DNA from: Reyranella aquatilis
GTDB lineage: Bacteria > Pseudomonadota > Alphaproteobacteria > Reyranellales > Reyranellaceae
DNA length: 64,000 nt
Assembly (NCBI RefSeq): GCF_020880995.1
Contig: NZ_JAJISD010000007.1
Span: forward strand, 186,001 to 250,000
Direction: 5' to 3'
Notes under the pieces: generated by a model
Databases searched by the model: none
The model's input: only the letters and a program-made list of their open reading frames with translations
What the model was told of the DNA's origin: nothing
Made by a program: the position numbers and the translations under genes
Part shown: piece by piece, positions 62,172-64,000 of the stretch
How the letters are laid out: every line of letters starts with the position of its first letter
How positions within the stretch are numbered: the stretch's first letter is position 1

Positions 62172-62264
62172 AGGGGCTGCGGGGGCCGTTCTTCCTTCGA
62201 CACTCCCGAACATCGCCAAGGGCGATGTCTCGACGCTCCACGGGCCAAGCTTCGCTCAGCCTAG
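62172..62264. repeat. Dispersed intergenic repeat with hairpin (copy 2)
   Basis: Starts AGGGGCTGCGGGGGCCGTTC, and CCGTTCTTCCTTCGACACTC is shared in outline with 55660-55755. A 7-bp hairpin CATCGCC-AAG-GGCGATG is at 62211-62227, then GGCCAAGCTTCGCTCAGCCT ends at the stop of the minus-strand two-helix protein. It lies between convergent genes, like copy 1. Confidence 0.6.
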
Positions 62265-62485
62265 CCCCGCGCCGCACGGCCCATGAATAGCAGGCCCGCG
62301 CCGGCGATCACCGCGACGATGCCCGCGATCGTCGGGATCGGAATGGTGCGCTGCTCGTCGGCCGTGACCTTGATCGGGCCGGCATCGACGATGGTCTTGC
62401 GCTCGGTGAAGGAAATGTTGTCGATCGCCAGGCCGGCAATGCCGATCGCGATCAGAAGAACGCCCAAAATAGCCATCGGCTTCAT
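62261..62485 (-). CDS. Small two-helix membrane protein
   Basis: A 74-residue protein starting MKPMAILGVLLIAIGIAGLA. Two hydrophobic helices (5-21 and 51-68) flank a short polar loop (TERKTIVDAGPIKVTADEQR). GGGAG lies upstream of the ATG. It follows the UGSC selenoprotein gene on the same strand after 72 bp. Function unknown. Confidence 0.65.
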   Translation of the reverse strand: MKPMAILGVLLIAIGIAGLAIDNISFTERKTIVDAGPIKVTADEQRTIPIPTIAGIVAVIAGAGLLFMGRAARG

Positions 62486-62557
62486 CAGCCCGAACTCCCT
62501 TGTTCTTGGTTCCCTCCGGCAACGCAAAAAGTCGCCGGAGGTTGCCAGGCAGGGTGT

Positions 62558-63085
62558 TCAGACCTTGGGCTTCACCAGCATCGCCAGCCCCTGCTCGATG
62601 GCCGTGCGGGCCATGTCGCGAAGCTGGTCGTCGGTGGCGCTGCTGACTGGATGGCCAATCTGGGCGAAGGCATAGCCCGGCATGCCGAGCACGCGGCCCA
62701 TCATGTCGGCGGCGCTGGCGAACCGGGTGGTCATCACGCTGAACGCGGGAACGTCCAGTCTTTCAGCGGTAACGGAGTCGTGCAGACTGCACGATGAGCA
62801 GGACCCTCAATCCCCCAGGCCTGAGACGACGGCATCCCATCCCTTGATCTCGGCCACGATGTGCGGATCCGCCGGCGCGCTGTAGTTCGACTTGGTGCGG
62901 CTCACCACGCTGGCGACGCCGTATTCCTCGCGCAGGATCTGATCGAGGTGCTTGAAGAAGCCCTTGGTGCCTTCCTTGCCGTTTGAGATGAAGCCGACGG
63001 TCTTGCCCTCCAGCGTGTCGAGGCGCGGGGCGAGCCGGCCGGCCGGCGGGGCGGTGCCCGGCGTGGGATCGAGAACTTCGAACAT
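62558..63085 (-). CDS. UGSC-family selenoprotein (TGA at 62807-62809 read as selenocysteine)
   Basis: Read through the in-frame TGA, this is a 175-residue protein starting MFEVLDPTPGTAPPAGRLAP. Residue 93 is encoded by TGA and is followed by Gly-Ser-Cys-Ser-Ser-Cys, giving the U-G-S-C motif that names the family. Downstream SLHDSVTAERLDVP, SVMTTRFASAAD and GMPGYAFAQIGHPV match the known C-terminal half of UGSC proteins. The N-half has GKTVGFISNGKEGTKGFFKH. The ATG has CAGGAG 6 nt upstream and follows the neighbour's stop by 11 bp. It is likely a thiol/selenol redox protein; its exact substrate is unknown. A normal gene caller would end it at the TGA. Confidence 0.9.
62778..62809 (-). promoter_or_regulatory. 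Bacterial SECIS element with its UGA codon
   Basis: In the mRNA, UGA (62809-62807) is followed by 12 nt and then the hairpin UCGUGCA-GUC-UGCACGA (62794-62778). It has 7 perfect pairs and a loop beginning with G about 20 nt after the UGA. That distance and the loop G fit bacterial SECIS elements bound by SelB. No selA, selB, selC or selD gene lies in the window. Confidence 0.8.
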
Positions 63086-63096
63086 GGGAACTCCTG

Positions 63097-64000
63097 TCAC
63101 TTCTTGGGCGGTTCGCAATCGACGCAGACGCCGATGGGCAAGGTGACGGCATAGCTCTTGTTGCCGAGCCACGGCGGGATTACGGCGCCGAAGCCGCCGG
63201 CGGGACCGCCCGCGGCCACGACCAGAAGCTGGTCGGGCGAATCCATCGCGGTGTAGACGCTGTCGCCGCGGTCGCGCACGACCGCGCCCTTGCCGACCTC
63301 GGCCCATTCGCGGCGGTGGATGCGCGCGCGCTCGTGGATGAAGGTCGCGATATCGGCCTTGGTCCAGCCGCCCGCCTGCAGATGCTCGCGCAGCTGCTTG
63401 GGGATGACGATCGCGTAGTTGCCGGGATGGATCGAATAGTGGCGCATGTTGGCGCGCATCTCGGCCGCGAAGGTCTCGAGGATCTCCTCCGGCTTGGTCG
63501 TCCATTCGTTCATGAGCTGGCGCGGCGCGCCCGCGGACATGACCGTGACGGAGGATGCGCCCTTCGGCACGCCGCGATGCTCGGCCAGCGGCAGCCAGGT
63601 CGTGTCCTCCTCGTCCTCGGCGACGCAGTAGCTGAACTTGCCGGGATGGCCGAGCGTCGAGCGGTCGATCACGCCCGGCCGGTCGTCGAGCAGGTTTATG
63701 AGGCAGAGCCGGATGGCGCGTCCGATAACCGCTGTCGCCCGGTCGGAATTGGCCAGCGCATTGAAGCTACCGCTGGCGCCGATCTCGAGCCGGATCGGCC
63801 CGTTCAGGATCACCAACACCGCGCAACCGCCGGTGCTCGCCGTGGCGCCATGCATCAGGAATTCCTGCTGCATCATGGCGGTCCAGGCCGTCACGACCAC
63901 GGGGAAGTGCATGGGCAGGCAGCCTGCCATCACGGCATTGATCGCGAGTTTCTCGGCGGTGATGGCGAGGCCGCGCACCGGTTCGATGCCGATCAGCTGG
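63097..64000 (-). CDS. UGSC-operon upstream protein, N-terminus beyond the window
   Basis: An open frame to the right edge, at least 301 residues. It contains AINAVMAGCLPMHFPVVVTA, ASTGGCAVLVILNGPIRLEI, YSIHPGNYAIVIPKQLREHL and the Cys pair near the end (VCVDCEPPKK). It has several Cys and no signal peptide visible in the part present. It precedes the selenoprotein by 11 bp and is surely co-transcribed with it. I do not recognise a named family; a redox or transport partner of the UGSC protein is inference. A GTG at 63978 lies inside the open frame and is probably not the start. Confidence 0.75.
   Translation of the reverse strand, partial: QLIGIEPVRGLAITAEKLAINAVMAGCLPMHFPVVVTAWTAMMQQEFLMHGATASTGGCAVLVILNGPIRLEIGASGSFNALANSDRATAVIGRAIRLCLINLLDDRPGVIDRSTLGHPGKFSYCVAEDEEDTTWLPLAEHRGVPKGASSVTVMSAGAPRQLMNEWTTKPEEILETFAAEMRANMRHYSIHPGNYAIVIPKQLREHLQAGGWTKADIATFIHERARIHRREWAEVGKGAVVRDRGDSVYTAMDSPDQLLVVAAGGPAGGFGAVIPPWLGNKSYAVTLPIGVCVDCEPPKK

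Noticed and set aside
63095..63099. Second recoded TGA at the end of the upstream gene
   Set aside because: No conserved residues follow in frame, and a ribosome-binding site and ATG for the next gene come directly after, so this is an ordinary stop.
62807..63505. A 232-residue protein ending at the TGA at 62807
   Set aside because: The N-terminal half is a shadow of the neighbouring gene. The real start is ATG 63085 and the TGA is better read as selenocysteine.

Overview
High-GC, densely packed DNA from a chromosome that looks alphaproteobacterial. The evidence is many periplasmic solute-binding proteins (ABC families 1, 3 and 5, TRAP, and orphan Bug/TTT type), OprB/Omp-like porins, class III CoA-transferases, enolase-superfamily enzymes and short ATGA/GTGA gene overlaps. 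Placement near Rhodospirillales/Hyphomicrobiales (for example Reyranella-like) is an impression from gene content, not a search result. No rRNA, tRNA, CRISPR array, phage or IS element was seen.

Layout. 1-7237: a deacetylase-fold hydrolase, two outer-membrane proteins (one a two-barrel fusion), a Cache-HAMP-adenylate cyclase and an aquaporin. 7435-12890: a complete peptide/nickel-type ABC importer. 12897-17955: a mandelate-racemase-like enzyme divergent from an MDR reductase/CoA-transferase/PRISE reductase operon. 18058-23284: a DctQMP TRAP transporter followed by HutD-like, PanE-like and periplasmic-binding genes. 23400-29314: redoxin, aminotransferase, cupin, HAD, MipA, ClpP-like, SDR and DsbA genes. 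29453-35390: a minus-strand signalling and outer-membrane locus. 35482-39357: a giant AsmA-family gene. 39492-46062: an iron/phosphonate-type ABC importer, a luciferase-like oxidoreductase and a second family 5 binding protein. 46394-52782: YaiI, enolase-family and carboxylesterase operon, then a phytase-like phosphatase. 53001-64000: ABC exporter, ExoIII, OsmC, DoxX, two orphan Bug proteins, tandem Lin0512 proteins, a GST, and a selenoprotein operon at the right edge.

Two items stand out. (1) At 62558-63085 (minus) a conventional ORF stops at a TGA, but the same frame continues for 82 codons. The junction reads U-G-S-C, and a 7-bp hairpin starts 12 nt after the TGA. This is a UGSC-family selenoprotein that standard gene calling would truncate or split. 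(2) At 29453-35390 two small secreted Arg/Gly/Asp-tailed proteins flank a TonB-dependent receptor and sit upstream of a histidine kinase/NtrC-type regulator pair. Each small gene has a GG-N10-GC sigma-54-type promoter at nearly the same distance from its ATG. Each also has a conserved 38-bp palindromic element 73-74 bp further upstream and a GC-rich hairpin after the stop. This looks like a duplicated, enhancer-controlled module driven by the adjacent regulator. Its function is unknown.

Other oddities: an SDR lacking the catalytic Tyr, a His-acid phosphatase with HQ in place of HD, a GAFTDA loop in the sigma-54 activator, an Ala/Pro-rich insertion with internal repeats in AsmA, a family 3 binding protein with no signal peptide, and two families of palindromic intergenic repeats.
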